A stretch of DNA of 64,000 nt from Streptomyces cellostaticus (GCF_023630175.1 NZ_JALLIN010000007.1:117277-181276); one strand, 5' to 3'; numbered from the stretch's first letter, positions 40,363 to 49,076 are shown. The notes: a model not told the origin generated them from the letters alone. Made by a program: numbers and translations.

Positions 40363-40380
40363 TCACGCGGTGGATCCAGG
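40363..40380 (-). repeat. Right inverted repeat of the IS1380 element
   Basis: TCACGCGGTGGATCCAGG is the exact reverse complement of the left end. It is followed at once by the second CTCAG. Confidence 0.9.
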
Positions 40381-40381
40381 C

Positions 40382-40486
40382 TCAGTGACAGCCACCGGTC
40401 CAAAACCAGCAAGCGGACCTCGAATCCACGTCGCCCCAATCCTGTACTGCTCGCAAGTCGCTCGGCTGATAGTCCGCGTGGCTCAC
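40382..40486 (-). CDS. Possible 34-residue coupled peptide
   Basis: A GTG start overlaps the integrase stop codon (GTGA), and the frame reads VSHADYQPSDLRAVQDWG and ends ACWFWTGGCH. The coupling is the only evidence that it is translated. The stop lies inside the CTCAG copy next to the IS1380 element, so the element inserted at the very end of this frame. Confidence 0.25.
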   Translation of the reverse strand: MSHADYQPSDLRAVQDWGDVDSRSACWFWTGGCH

Positions 40487-41688
40487 TGTTGCCCCTCCGC
40501 CGCACCCCCGTGCAGGCCATCCCAAGTCGTGGCGGCTCCGCGCAGATCCTCTACGTCCGGCTTGACGTACCACCGTTTGGTCGTCTTTACGTTCGTGTGT
40601 CCGGCCCATCGCGCGAGGATGTGGTCCGGGACACCGTTGTTGGCCAGGAAGGTGAAGCACGACGAGCGTGCGTCGTAGAGCCTGACGCGGCGGAGCCCGA
40701 GGAGCTCCATAAGCCGGTACGCGCGTCGGCGAAGTTGCTTGATCGTGAAGGCGTCGCCCGCCTCGTGCGCCAGCACGTAGCCCGACACTGTGTACGCCTC
40801 CCCCAGGGCGAGCCTCTCCTCGGCTTGGAGAGCCCGGAATGCCTTGAGGGCTCCCAGCACCAGCGCCGGCAGCGGCAGATCCCGCTCACCCGCAAGAGAC
40901 TTGGTGTCCTTCTCCACCACGCACCGGTTGCCCATCATCGTGCGCGTGTTGGCAATGACGATCGTGGCGTTCTCCAAGTCAACGTCTTCCCACCGGAGGC
41001 CGCAGACTTCAGCTGGACGAAGCCCCATCAGCGAAAGAAGAAGCGCAGCATAGAGCCGCTCACCCCTAATTCCATGTATGAATCTCTGAACCTCCTGGAC
41101 ATTCCAAGGCCGCACCTCCTCTTTAGTCTTCCGCTCTTCCTTGCGCGCCCTCCGAGGAATGGTCACGTACGCAGCGACATTGACGTACACCAATCGGCGG
41201 GTAACGGCTCTCCCCAGCGCTTCCTTCAGCCGAGCAAGGCTCATATCCACACTCGTGACACTGAGTGGCGTCCCGGCCCTTTTACCACGCACGCGGCCTT
41301 GCGCCAGCGCCCAGTCCCTCCACTCTTCCACGTGCTCTTCAGTGAGGTCCTGGAGACGGATACTGCCGAGCCTCCCCCGAACTCGGTCCAGGGTAATCCG
41401 GTAGTTGTAGATGGTGGTTTCTTCGAGGTCCTCCGCTTTCATGGCCAGCCATCGGTCGAGCCACTCATTCACGGTGATCTTGTTGGGCGGCACAAGCGAC
41501 CCATCATGCCGCCGATTAGTTATGTTCGCGTACTCAGCCCTAGCTTCCTTCAACGAGTCGAAGGTGCGCCTCAACTGCTTACGCTTACCAGTTTCGGGGT
41601 CGATTCCTGCGTCGACAACAAACTGGTATCGAACCTTCCCCTTCGAGTTCGGCGGAAGTTTCTTGATGGGATCGGACAGAATACTCAC
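40483..41688 (-). CDS. int: Tyrosine-type site-specific integrase
   Basis: The 401-residue recombinase has a N-terminal SAM-like arm/core-binding part (TVNEWLDRWLAMKAEDLEE, RLQDLTEEHVEEWRDWALAQ) and a C-terminal catalytic domain with the Arg in LSLMGLRPAEVCGLRWED, a YDAR box in RRVRLYDARSS, GH in ILARWAGHTNVKT and the nucleophile Tyr in TTKRWYVKP. In the usual HxxR box the first His is Tyr here. It should integrate and excise an integrative element. The GTG start overlaps a close AGGAG. A membrane/HTH gene lies directly upstream and is probably in the same operon. No attachment site was identified downstream. Confidence 0.9.
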   Translation of the reverse strand: MSILSDPIKKLPPNSKGKVRYQFVVDAGIDPETGKRKQLRRTFDSLKEARAEYANITNRRHDGSLVPPNKITVNEWLDRWLAMKAEDLEETTIYNYRITLDRVRGRLGSIRLQDLTEEHVEEWRDWALAQGRVRGKRAGTPLSVTSVDMSLARLKEALGRAVTRRLVYVNVAAYVTIPRRARKEERKTKEEVRPWNVQEVQRFIHGIRGERLYAALLLSLMGLRPAEVCGLRWEDVDLENATIVIANTRTMMGNRCVVEKDTKSLAGERDLPLPALVLGALKAFRALQAEERLALGEAYTVSGYVLAHEAGDAFTIKQLRRRAYRLMELLGLRRVRLYDARSSCFTFLANNGVPDHILARWAGHTNVKTTKRWYVKPDVEDLRGAATTWDGLHGGAAEGQQ

Positions 41689-41759
41689 TCTCCTTGAGGG
41701 TGTGGAAACTACACAGGAGCGGAGGAGTCACTGCGCTTCAGCGGAGGGTGCCGCCGGCA

Positions 41760-42440
41760 TCACGGCTGCGGCAGCTGATGCTCCTTCTCTTCCTCCCCAG
41801 TGGGTTTGGGGAGCGCTGCCTTCTGCTGTGTCCGCCACGGCTCCACCGCCAAGTACAGCCAAATGCGGACCTGCCCAATGGTCGCGACGATCGCCGGTTT
41901 GGCTAACCGGCGAGCGTGGTCTATGTTGCGCGCTGCATCACGAACCCGGCGTCTGCTTGGGCTCGCCATCGGCGAGGGAAAGCAGATATGAGTGCAAGGC
42001 TCGGGCTTGCCGTCCGAGGCGACCATCAGCAGGCCGTCGTCCGTGAGCCGGTCGAGATTTCGCGTAGCGCGGCGCTCGAGAATCCTGATGGCCTGTGCCA
42101 CTTGCCGTGTTGTGGCACCGGGATGCCCCGCAACATAGACGAGGACGACACGATCACCGCGGTACCCTCGTTGCAGGAGATCCTCACCGAATAGGCCGGC
42201 CGGGCAGACGCAGACGCAGACGCAGAGCCCGGTGGATACCGCAAGGTAGGCACCCGTCGTTTGGCCGATCCAGGCGTTCAGTCCGCCAAGGACAAAGAGT
42301 GCGGGTGAAGTGAAGCGGGCCGATCGGATAGCGGAGTCTGACAGACGGGCCTCCCAGGTAGGGGCCACGCCAGCGGGACAACTCGCGCAACGCGTCATTC
42401 CGAGCAGTTTCGGAAACCTGAGCGAGTCAACGAGTAGCAC
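41760..42440 (-). CDS. Membrane protein with winged-helix-like domain, upstream of integrase
   Basis: The 226-residue product opens with a Cys-rich stretch (MTRCASCPAG), has two hydrophobic segments (SARFTSPALFVLGGLNAWIG and GAYLAVSTGLCVCVCVCPAG, the second coded by a GCAGAC repeat), then a winged-helix-like part ATTRQVAQAIRILERRATRNL and a C-terminal polar tail. No family was recognised. It lies immediately before the integrase gene on the same strand, where such elements often keep transfer, excision or maintenance genes. The GTG was preferred because CAGG lies before it; an ATG 42 nt later is possible. Confidence 0.6.
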   Translation of the reverse strand: MLLVDSLRFPKLLGMTRCASCPAGVAPTWEARLSDSAIRSARFTSPALFVLGGLNAWIGQTTGAYLAVSTGLCVCVCVCPAGLFGEDLLQRGYRGDRVVLVYVAGHPGATTRQVAQAIRILERRATRNLDRLTDDGLLMVASDGKPEPCTHICFPSPMASPSRRRVRDAARNIDHARRLAKPAIVATIGQVRIWLYLAVEPWRTQQKAALPKPTGEEEKEHQLPQP

Positions 42441-42899
42441 CGTCTGACCTGGTGTTTCGCGGGACGTTGTACGTTGACATGGCCCCGGCCTAGCTTTCCA
42501 GTCTTTCGGCGCTCTTTCTTGTCTGCCGTCGGCGAATCCCCTACTTACCCTCTCATGAGGGGTTGATGCGGCACGGACGCGACGCGGGAAAGGCTCGCCG
42601 CAGCATCACGACCGTCCTGGGAAACCGAGGGGAATGATTCGTCCGTTTCCACCCACCCGAATGACGAAGTCAGCGACGGCCGGCGTCGACAGGGCGGGTC
42701 CGTCGCGACGAGGAAAGCAACCCGCGGCCGGGCGGTGCGCCGTTGAACGGCATATTAGGTGGCGATGCCTCGGAGACGGCGGCCACGGACTGCGGACGAG
42801 ATTCCCCGTGTGGCTGGGCCGGGCAGCGGGCAGGAACGCTCGGGCCGGCCCCATCTGCCGTGGGGCCGGCCCGTTGTCGTGCAGTGCTTTAGGACGGGG
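42441..42899. other. Intergenic region with terminator
   Basis: A 459-bp stretch without a convincing gene. TTGACA at 42474-42479 could be a -35 box, but the -10 that follows at 17 bp is poor. The right part holds a strong hairpin that ends the DUF397 gene. Open frames on both strands here are short and lack coding bias. Confidence 0.4.
42841..42873 (-). terminator. Hairpin downstream of the DUF397 gene
   Basis: CGGGCCGGCCCC and GGGGCCGGCCCG form a perfect 12-bp stem with a 9-nt loop, 27 bp past the DUF397 stop codon. It has no U-tract, as is usual here. Confidence 0.8.
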
Positions 42900-43133
42900 T
42901 CACAGATCGAGCAGGAAGTCGAAGTCCGTGTCCTTCGCGCCGAGCAGCCACGCCTTGGCCTCGGCCGGGGTGAAGACCTGGGGCGGGCGACCAGGGTTCT
43001 GCGAGTCACCGATCAGGACGTACCCGTCCTTGACGGCGACCCGCACGCAGTTCCCGCCGCCGCCGCTGTACTTGGACACCGTCCATTCGACCGACGTGAG
43101 GTCGAACGAGGACGGGTCCGGCTTCGCTGTCAC
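42900..43133 (-). CDS. DUF397 protein
   Basis: The 77-residue protein has the DUF397 pattern: FDLTSVEWTVSKYSGGGGNCV, VAVKDGYVLIGDSQNPGRPP and FTPAEAKAWLLGAKDT. DUF397 proteins are small partners or modifiers of DUF5753-type XRE regulators and are found next to them throughout Streptomyces. Its GTG start overlaps the upstream XRE gene stop by 4 bp (GTGA), so the two are translationally coupled. Confidence 0.92.
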   Translation of the reverse strand: MTAKPDPSSFDLTSVEWTVSKYSGGGGNCVRVAVKDGYVLIGDSQNPGRPPQVFTPAEAKAWLLGAKDTDFDFLLDL

Positions 43134-44035
43134 TGTTCTAGCTCCTTGATCCTTTTCTTGAGGCGCGTGCGCGTCTCGTCGGGGTCCAGCGCCCGCTCCC
43201 ACAGGTTGGTGAAAGCCGCGGTGTAGCGCTGCACATCATCTTCCCCGTCGAAGTACAACGAGCTGACCATCGTCTCGACCCACACAACCTGGCGGGCGGC
43301 CTCCGGAAAGGCCATCAGGACGAACGGGCCCGCAGACCCCGGATGCAATCCGACGGCGTCTGGCAGGATACGGATGGTGTTGCGAGGATCTTCGGACTCC
43401 TTCAGAACTCGTTCCAGTTGCCGCCTCGCCATGCTGAGGTCGTCGCCGGCGATATGGAGCGCACGCTCATCCACCAGGGCACGGAGCTCGGCGAGTGCAC
43501 CCTCTCGCACCTGCTGCTGGCGGTCCATGCGGACGTCGACGAGTGCCTTGACCTCGGAGGGACGCAGATCGGGCCGCATCTGGGCGATAACCGCGTAGGC
43601 GTACTCCTCGATCTGGCAGAGCCCCGGCCAGATGTCCCGTTCATAGTTGGACAGCGCAGCGGCCCGGCGCTCCATCTTCAGGAAGCCCTCGAACTGCATG
43701 GGCCCCAGCAAGTGTGCGTTGCGTCGCCACAGGGCAGGACGTGGTCGACCGGCCGGAGTGGTGTCCGCCCCCAGTAGTGCCAGGATTTCCGAACTCTCGG
43801 AGTCGCTGGCCTGGTAGACCTCAAGCAGCGCTTCGATGAGATCCCGGGCCACACGTCGGCGCTGCCCTCGTTCGAGTCGGCTCAGCCCGCTCTTGTCGAT
43901 CTTGACTCCGCGCCGGCGCAGCACTTCGTGGCCTGCAACATCGCCCTGCGTGAGGTCCCGGCGTTCTCGCAAGTCCTCCAGGCGCAGGCCGACTTCACTG
44001 AGGGTCAGCGACCACGGCGTCTTCGCTTCTGGCAT
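43130..44035 (-). CDS. XRE regulator with DUF5753 domain
   Basis: The 301-residue protein has an N-terminal HTH (LRLEDLRERRDLTQGDVAGHEVL, DKSGLSRLERGQRRRVA) and a C-terminal DUF5753 domain (FEGFLKMERRAAALSNYERD, GLCQIEEYAYAVIAQM). Such regulators are the common Streptomyces partner of DUF397 proteins and often act in development or antibiotic control. A large 37-bp near-palindrome lies 36 bp upstream of its start codon, between it and a divergent gene, and is probably its operator. It is the first gene of the pair with DUF397. Confidence 0.92.
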   Translation of the reverse strand: MPEAKTPWSLTLSEVGLRLEDLRERRDLTQGDVAGHEVLRRRGVKIDKSGLSRLERGQRRRVARDLIEALLEVYQASDSESSEILALLGADTTPAGRPRPALWRRNAHLLGPMQFEGFLKMERRAAALSNYERDIWPGLCQIEEYAYAVIAQMRPDLRPSEVKALVDVRMDRQQQVREGALAELRALVDERALHIAGDDLSMARRQLERVLKESEDPRNTIRILPDAVGLHPGSAGPFVLMAFPEAARQVVWVETMVSSLYFDGEDDVQRYTAAFTNLWERALDPDETRTRLKKRIKELEQ

Positions 44036-44070
44036 GGTGGCCAGTCTGACGGCTCGTCGCCTTCCCTACA

Positions 44071-44107
44071 AGCAATATGGTCGCGCAATTTGCTCGACCA
44101 TATTGCT
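44071..44107. promoter_or_regulatory. Large near-palindromic operator
   Basis: AGCAATATGGTCG and CGACCATATTGCT form 13-bp perfect arms around CGCAATTTGCT, itself nearly palindromic. Taken whole, 34 of 37 positions are symmetric. It lies midway in the 191-bp spacer between the divergent XRE/DUF5753 gene and a plus-strand regulator gene. It is AT-rich against a very GC-rich background, a sign of selection. Confidence 0.7.
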
Positions 44108-44226
44108 AACGGCTTGCCTTTGGGAGCATCCTAGCCAGGGTCACGAAGTGTGCAGCGCCCGTCGCCATGTGTGGAGGCCGCTCCGCTGCTCCGCTGTCCG
44201 CACACGCCCAGGGAGGGGCCGCCGCG

Positions 44227-45723
44227 ATGCGTCGGACGCTGTTCAGCCTCCTGTTGAAGAAGCAGAACCTCACCACCTGGGAAGTGTTCTGCGTGCCCTA
44301 CACGGCCACCGGCCGGGAGCTCGCCCGCAAGACCGGCAACCGCCGTCTCGCCACGGTCAGCCTGGGGCGCACCACGTTCGACCGATGGTCCTCCGGCAGC
44401 TGGTACGGCCGGCCCCGCGGTGAAGCGGCGCAGATCTTGGAGCGCATGTTCGGGCACCCCGTTGACGTTCTGTTCAGCCCGGCACCCGATGCAAGCGAGT
44501 CCCCGGTGGCCGTGGGGTCGGTGGCAACGCGGATCGGATCCCGCTGGCCCACTTCCAGCATGCTGATCCCCGCAGGCGGCCCCGCTGGGACCTGGGAGAT
44601 CACCGGGCGCCACCGCCTGGACGGGACGAGCGCCGCAGTTCACCTTCTCCCGGTCATCAGGCGGGGCGAGGAAGTGAACCCCGACGACCTGAGCCAAGAC
44701 GGCCAGCGCGACCTGGAGGGGTTCTTACGGCCGGCGCGCCGCGGATTCATCGTCGGTGTCGAGGAGCGACGCGGCGACCTGGACCTGTATGTCCGCGAAG
44801 CCGCATCCGCCCGCAGGTCGGGCCGACCGGGACCGCAGTCCGCCAGAACCCTGTCAATTCCCTCGGCCTACCTCTTGGACGACCTCACGTACGGCATCCT
44901 CTGGGCGCTCACTCAACTCGACGACGGCCTCCTGGCCGACGACCAAGTCCTCGACAGCGAGCGGCACCTCATCAGCACCTACCTGTCCTTACCGAGATCA
45001 GCGCCCAGCCAGTTGCTCGTAGACCTCACCGCCGCAGGAAGCAGCTGGATGGGGTCGGCGTTCTGCGCCCAGCACATCCAGCAGGAGCTGGCCAACGCCA
45101 CCGAGGTGCCTACCTTCTGGACACGCGAGCAGAGCGGGGAGGAAGCGGCCCCCTGGCTGTTCTTCAAGCACAAGCTCGACTACCTCCAGGCGCTCACGCG
45201 CTTCCACAGTGCCTCTACGCAGACCGTACGGGTCTTCTGCCTGCCTAAAGGTGAAGTCGCCCAATCCGCGCGGTACGAGAGAGTCCTGCTGCTGTTGGCG
45301 ATCGCCCTCATGGAGCGCGTCGGTATCCGGGTGCGGGTAATACCGAAGCCGGAATACTCAGAGGTGGACGGCGTGGCCCTGGTCCCCGGTCAGCAAGCCG
45401 TTGTCGCCAATTGGGTGCGGGTTCCCGGCGGGGCACTCTGGGCCGCCGGCAGCACGTCGACCCGGGGCGACCTGCGCACGTACGCGGCGGCGTTCGCCGA
45501 CGCGCAGGGCAACGATGTCCTGTCGGGCGCTGCGGACTCGGCGAGCCGGCTGCGGGCCCTCTGCGGCTACCTGGGCCTGGACTGGGACTGGTTGACCTCC
45601 CGGTGCCGCTCCCTGGGTGAGTACGGTGTCGCCGGACTCGTTCGACCGCGTAGCCGTCTGCTGACGGTGAACGCGCTGGATGAGACCCTGCTCTTCCTCG
45701 GCAAGCTCACGTCCGACCAATGA
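44227..45723 (+). CDS. Atypical regulator-like protein of unknown family
   Basis: The 498-residue protein begins MRRTLFSLLLKKQN and has an N-terminal region of about 90 residues (WEVFCVPYTATGRELARKTG, SLGRTTFDRWSSGSWYG, ILERMFGHPVDVLFSP) that matches by eye the N-terminus of the regulator near 47.3 kb and looks like an XRE-related DNA-binding module. The rest is not recognised: LLDDLTYGILWALTQLDDG, QHIQQELANATEVPTFW and LGYLGLDWDWL-type segments. GGGAGGGG precedes the ATG. It is first in a coupled operon with asparaginase, a PPC protein, another regulator and a NUDIX enzyme. Confidence 0.75.
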   Translation: MRRTLFSLLLKKQNLTTWEVFCVPYTATGRELARKTGNRRLATVSLGRTTFDRWSSGSWYGRPRGEAAQILERMFGHPVDVLFSPAPDASESPVAVGSVATRIGSRWPTSSMLIPAGGPAGTWEITGRHRLDGTSAAVHLLPVIRRGEEVNPDDLSQDGQRDLEGFLRPARRGFIVGVEERRGDLDLYVREAASARRSGRPGPQSARTLSIPSAYLLDDLTYGILWALTQLDDGLLADDQVLDSERHLISTYLSLPRSAPSQLLVDLTAAGSSWMGSAFCAQHIQQELANATEVPTFWTREQSGEEAAPWLFFKHKLDYLQALTRFHSASTQTVRVFCLPKGEVAQSARYERVLLLLAIALMERVGIRVRVIPKPEYSEVDGVALVPGQQAVVANWVRVPGGALWAAGSTSTRGDLRTYAAAFADAQGNDVLSGAADSASRLRALCGYLGLDWDWLTSRCRSLGEYGVAGLVRPRSRLLTVNALDETLLFLGKLTSDQ

Positions 45724-45761
45724 GACCTGTCCACGCCGCCCCCAGGTATGAAAGGCCCTTC

Positions 45762-46769
45762 GTGTCCTCCGCTGACCGTGACCCGCACCGCTCCGTTGTT
45801 GTCCTGGCCCTCGGCGGCACCATCGCCATGACCCCCACCGCCTCGGCGTCCGAGGTCGCGCCCACTCTGACCGGCGCCGATCTCGTTGCCGCCGTGCCCG
45901 GCCTCCAGGGCACCGCGGTCACCGCTGAGGACTTCCGGAAACTGCCCGGCGCATCCCTGACGACCAGCGACATCGTCGACCTGGTGGCCCGGCTGGAGCA
46001 GGCCGATCGTGAAGGCGTCGACGGGATCGTGGTCACCCAGGGCACCGACACCCTGGAGGAGACCGCGTTCCTGACCGACCTCTACTACCGGGGCAGCGCG
46101 CCGGTGGTCTTCACCGGGGCCATGCGCAGCGCCGCGTCAGCGGGTGCCGACGGTCCGGCGAATCTCCTGGCCGCCGTGCAGACCGCCACGTGCGCAAGTG
46201 CACGGGAACAAGGGGTACTTGTCGTCCTGGGTGACGAGATCCATGCCGCCCGGCACGTCCGGAAGATGCACACGACCAGTCCGGCCGCCTTCGGTTCCCC
46301 GGCGACCGGCCCGCTCGGCCGTCTGGTGGAGGGAACAGCGCGGTTCCAGCGCGCCCTGAAGAGGACCGGAACCGTCCCGCTGCCGCTCGGCGCCCCGGGC
46401 GCCTCGTCCGAGGTGGAGGTAATCACCGCCTCCCTGGGCAGCAGCGGAATCCTGCTGGAGGGGCTGGAAGGCAAGGTCTCCGGGCTGGTCGTGGCCGCCT
46501 TCGGCGTCGGCCACGTCCCCCAGACGTGGGTTTCCCGGCTGGAAGCGCTGGCGGCTGCGATGCCCGTCGTCCTCGCGTCACGCATCGGCACCGGGCCCGT
46601 CCTTACCTCGACCTACGCCTTCCCAGGCTCCGAGAGCGACCTGTTGGCCCGGGGCCTCGTCTCCGCGGGCACGCTCGACCCGTACAAGGCCCGCCTGCTC
46701 CTGGTCGCCCACCTGGCCGCAGGCACACCGCGCTCGGAGATCGCCAAGGTCTTCCTCGACTACTCCTGA
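45762..46769 (+). CDS. ansA: Asparaginase
   Basis: The 335-residue enzyme has both catalytic threonine regions: VLALGGTIAMTPTAS and VVTQGTDTLEETAFLTDL, and the later GLVVAAFGVGHVP and FPGSESDLLARG motifs. It hydrolyses L-asparagine to aspartate and ammonia; no signal peptide is seen, so it acts in the cytoplasm. The GTG start was chosen because AAAGG lies 6 nt upstream; an ATG at 45720 that overlaps the previous stop codon (ATGA) would add 14 residues and would also show coupling. Confidence 0.88.
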   Translation: MSSADRDPHRSVVVLALGGTIAMTPTASASEVAPTLTGADLVAAVPGLQGTAVTAEDFRKLPGASLTTSDIVDLVARLEQADREGVDGIVVTQGTDTLEETAFLTDLYYRGSAPVVFTGAMRSAASAGADGPANLLAAVQTATCASAREQGVLVVLGDEIHAARHVRKMHTTSPAAFGSPATGPLGRLVEGTARFQRALKRTGTVPLPLGAPGASSEVEVITASLGSSGILLEGLEGKVSGLVVAAFGVGHVPQTWVSRLEALAAAMPVVLASRIGTGPVLTSTYAFPGSESDLLARGLVSAGTLDPYKARLLLVAHLAAGTPRSEIAKVFLDYS

Positions 46770-46804
46770 TCCCGCCCCAACCAGCACGAAGGACGCCCCC
46801 GACC

Positions 46805-47284
46805 ATGCGCTTCGCCCAGGTCCGTTCCGGCCGGCAGTTCGTTCTCGCCCTCGATCACGGGGAGGACCTCCTCGACGGACTCACGCGGTTCTGTGAAGAC
46901 CAGGGCATTCGCTCCGGATACATCCCGACGTTCGTCGGCGGGTTCCGCTCTGCGCGCCTGGTGGGCTCCTGCGAGCCCCTCGCTGACCCCGAGGCCCCCC
47001 TGTGGGAGGAGATCACCGTCGAGACGCTCGAGGCGCTCGGTGGCGGGACGCTCGCGTGGGACCTGGAGAATGACTGCCTGGCACCTCATATTCACGTCGC
47101 GGCCGGCATCAAGGGCGCGTCGGCCGACGGGCGGGTGTCTCACCTGCTCGGCGCGAAGGTGCAGTTCATCTGCGAGATCCCCATCGTCGAAGTCGTCGGC
47201 GACGTGGCGGGCCCGGCGCTGACGCGGCGCCGCGATCCGAACCTGTACGACGTCCCTCTCCTCGGCTTCGGCACGGCCAGCTGA
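46805..47284 (+). CDS. PPC (DUF296) domain protein
   Basis: The 159-residue protein is a PCC/DUF296 domain: MRFAQVRSGRQFVLALDHGEDLLDGL at the start (in short pieces), SGYIPTFVGGFRSARLVGSC, LAPHIHVAAGIKG and GRVSHLLGAKVQFICEIPIVEV. In plants and bacteria these domains form trimers; some are linked to AT-hook DNA binding, while the bacterial ones are often single and of unknown function. It lies 35 bp after the asparaginase gene in the same run. Confidence 0.85.
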   Translation: MRFAQVRSGRQFVLALDHGEDLLDGLTRFCEDQGIRSGYIPTFVGGFRSARLVGSCEPLADPEAPLWEEITVETLEALGGGTLAWDLENDCLAPHIHVAAGIKGASADGRVSHLLGAKVQFICEIPIVEVVGDVAGPALTRRRDPNLYDVPLLGFGTAS

Positions 47285-47298
47285 GGGGGGAGACCGCG

Positions 47299-48567
47299 AT
47301 GCGCAGGGCGATCCTCTTCCCGAAGGTGGTCGAGGCTCGGCGCATGCGCGTCTACGAGACGTTCACGGTGCAGTTCGAGCGGGCTGCCAAGGAGGTAGCC
47401 CGGCTGGACGGTGACCCCACTCTCGCCTCCGTGTACGTCTCCCGGTCCACCTGGGACCGGTGGATGGTCGGAGACATCAAGGGGCTGCCGCGGCGCCCAA
47501 CTTGCCGGATCCTGGAGCACCTTCTCGTCGAGACGGCTGAGCGGCTGTTCGGGCCGGCCGAGCCGGACGCCCACCAGCGGGCCGAGACCGGGGCAGCGGC
47601 AAGCGGCGAACGCTCGCTGGGAAATCTCGGGTTGTCACCGCACGTCGCCGCTATGGAGTCGTTCCGGCTCGCGGACCGCCAACTCGGTGGAGGCCACGTC
47701 TACCGGTCTGTGGTGCACTACCTCAACACCGTCGTCGCCCCGGGCCTCTTCAGTGCGACGGACCAACGTGAGAATGGCGAGGTCGCGTTCGGGGCGGCGG
47801 TCGTGCTCACGGAGATGGCGGCGTGGATGGCTCACGATGTCGGACGGGACGACCTGGCCTCCGGGCACTTCAATCGCGCGCTGCGTCTGGCGCAGAGTCT
47901 TGTAGACGTGACCGCGGGCTCGAACGTGCTGGCGGGCATGAGCCACCTGGCCTTGCAGACCGAGCAGGTGAACGCCGCCGCTGACCTCGCCCGCAGCGGA
48001 CTGGCACGACTTGCCGCCGGCCTCCGGGTCCCGGCCCTCTCGGCCCGCCTCCACGCCATGGAGGCCCGCGCGCTCGCCCAGCTCAACGAGGGACGCGACG
48101 CCCAGCGGGCTCTCGACTCGGCACGCAATGCCTTGGCTCTTGCGCGTTCCGTTCCAGCTTCGCACTGGGTGGCGCCGTTCGACGAAGCGGCGCTGGCCAG
48201 CGAGGCTGCCTCAGCGCTGCTGGATCTCGGCGAGCTCGACGCCGCGGCCCAGGAAGCGGAACGCGCCCTGGCGCTGCGCGACGCGAGCCGGGTCCGAAGC
48301 ATGGCGTTCGGACAGGTCACACTGGCGCGGGTCTTGCTGGCGCAAAAGCAGGTCGACGCGGCCTGTCAGGTCGGCGTGGAGCTGCTGACCGCTGGCCAGT
48401 CGGTCACCTCTCTGCGGCTGAGCAGTCAACTCGACTCGCTGCAGGCCGAATTCGATCGGTACCGCCAGGTGCCCGAGGTCCGCGACCTGCTCTCGCGTAT
48501 GGCCGCGGCTGCTCAGCACCGTAGATTGCTGCTCGGCAGTCTCGCGCTACCGGAAGGTCCGCAGTGA
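47299..48567 (+). CDS. Regulator with XRE-like N-terminus and TPR repeats
   Basis: The 422-residue protein starts [16 protein letters not shown] and shares its first 90 residues with the regulator near 44.2 kb ([37 protein letters not shown]). The rest is a long TPR-type helical array ([60 protein letters not shown]), as in many Streptomyces sensory regulators. GGGGGGAG lies before the ATG. Its stop overlaps the start of the NUDIX gene. Confidence 0.82.
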   Translation: MRRAILFPKVVEARRMRVYETFTVQFERAAKEVARLDGDPTLASVYVSRSTWDRWMVGDIKGLPRRPTCRILEHLLVETAERLFGPAEPDAHQRAETGAAASGERSLGNLGLSPHVAAMESFRLADRQLGGGHVYRSVVHYLNTVVAPGLFSATDQRENGEVAFGAAVVLTEMAAWMAHDVGRDDLASGHFNRALRLAQSLVDVTAGSNVLAGMSHLALQTEQVNAAADLARSGLARLAAGLRVPALSARLHAMEARALAQLNEGRDAQRALDSARNALALARSVPASHWVAPFDEAALASEAASALLDLGELDAAAQEAERALALRDASRVRSMAFGQVTLARVLLAQKQVDAACQVGVELLTAGQSVTSLRLSSQLDSLQAEFDRYRQVPEVRDLLSRMAAAAQHRRLLLGSLALPEGPQ

Positions 48568-49076
48568 ACGATGCCCCCAGGCCGGGAGACCCTGGCCGCA
48601 ACGCCTACCTGGCCGAAGGCAACGCCAAGCAGGCCCGGAAGCGGGCGGCTGCCGATGCCCTGGTTCGAGACGGGGACGGCCGACTGCTTCTGGTGAACCC
48701 GACCTACAAGGACGGGTGGGATCTTCCCGGGGGCATGGCGGAGGCCAACGAGCCCCCCGATGCCGCTCTTCGCCGGGAACTCCGCGAGGAGCTCGGCCTC
48801 GACATCACCAGCCTGCGGTTCCTGTGCGTCGACTGGGTCGAACCGCATGGCCCATGGGACGACTACCTCGGCTTCGTCTTCGACGCCGGCGTTCTGTCAC
48901 CCGAACAGGCCGCCAAGCTGAAGCCTTGCGACGAAGAGATCTCCGAGCACGGCTTCTTCGACGTCACCGAGGCGCTGCGTCTGCTGCCGGACCGGCAGCG
49001 GGCCCGAGCGCAACAAGCCTTGAAGGTGCTGGACGACGGGATTCCGCGCTACCTCCGCAACGGGGTGCCCTGCTGA
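48564..49076 (+). CDS. NUDIX hydrolase
   Basis: The 170-residue protein has a complete Nudix box: [23 protein letters not shown] matches GX5EX7REUXEEXGU. It hydrolyses a nucleoside diphosphate linked to some moiety; DGWDLPGG before and the trailing [14 protein letters not shown] pattern fit the ADP-ribose/generic clade. Its GTG start overlaps the regulator stop by 4 bp (GTGA). It is the last gene of the asparaginase operon, and its 3' end overlaps that of the facing aldo/keto reductase gene by 28 bp. Confidence 0.9.
   Translation: MNDAPRPGDPGRNAYLAEGNAKQARKRAAADALVRDGDGRLLLVNPTYKDGWDLPGGMAEANEPPDAALRRELREELGLDITSLRFLCVDWVEPHGPWDDYLGFVFDAGVLSPEQAAKLKPCDEEISEHGFFDVTEALRLLPDRQRARAQQALKVLDDGIPRYLRNGVPC

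Larger units (their letters stand above)
38720..40380 (+). mobile_element. IS1380-family insertion sequence, complete
   Basis: A 1661-bp element with inverted repeats CCTGGATCCACCGCGTGA at both ends, flanked by the direct repeat CTCAG (38715-38719 and 40381-40385), a 4-5 bp duplication typical of the family. The identical ends, clean duplication and single intact transposase gene indicate a complete and potentially mobile copy. Confidence 0.92.

Noticed and set aside
40386..40482. Possible tRNA-derived attachment site next to the integrase
   Set aside because: The stretch with CTCGAATCC superficially resembles a T-arm but lacks paired stems and the rest of a tRNA.
42204..42227. GCAGAC repeats taken as a CRISPR or satellite array
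   Set aside because: It is only about four copies within a hydrophobic segment of a coding frame (VCVCVC) and has no spacers.
42474..42502. TTGACA as a strong promoter
   Set aside because: The -10 region at the right spacing is weak and no gene clearly starts downstream on that strand.
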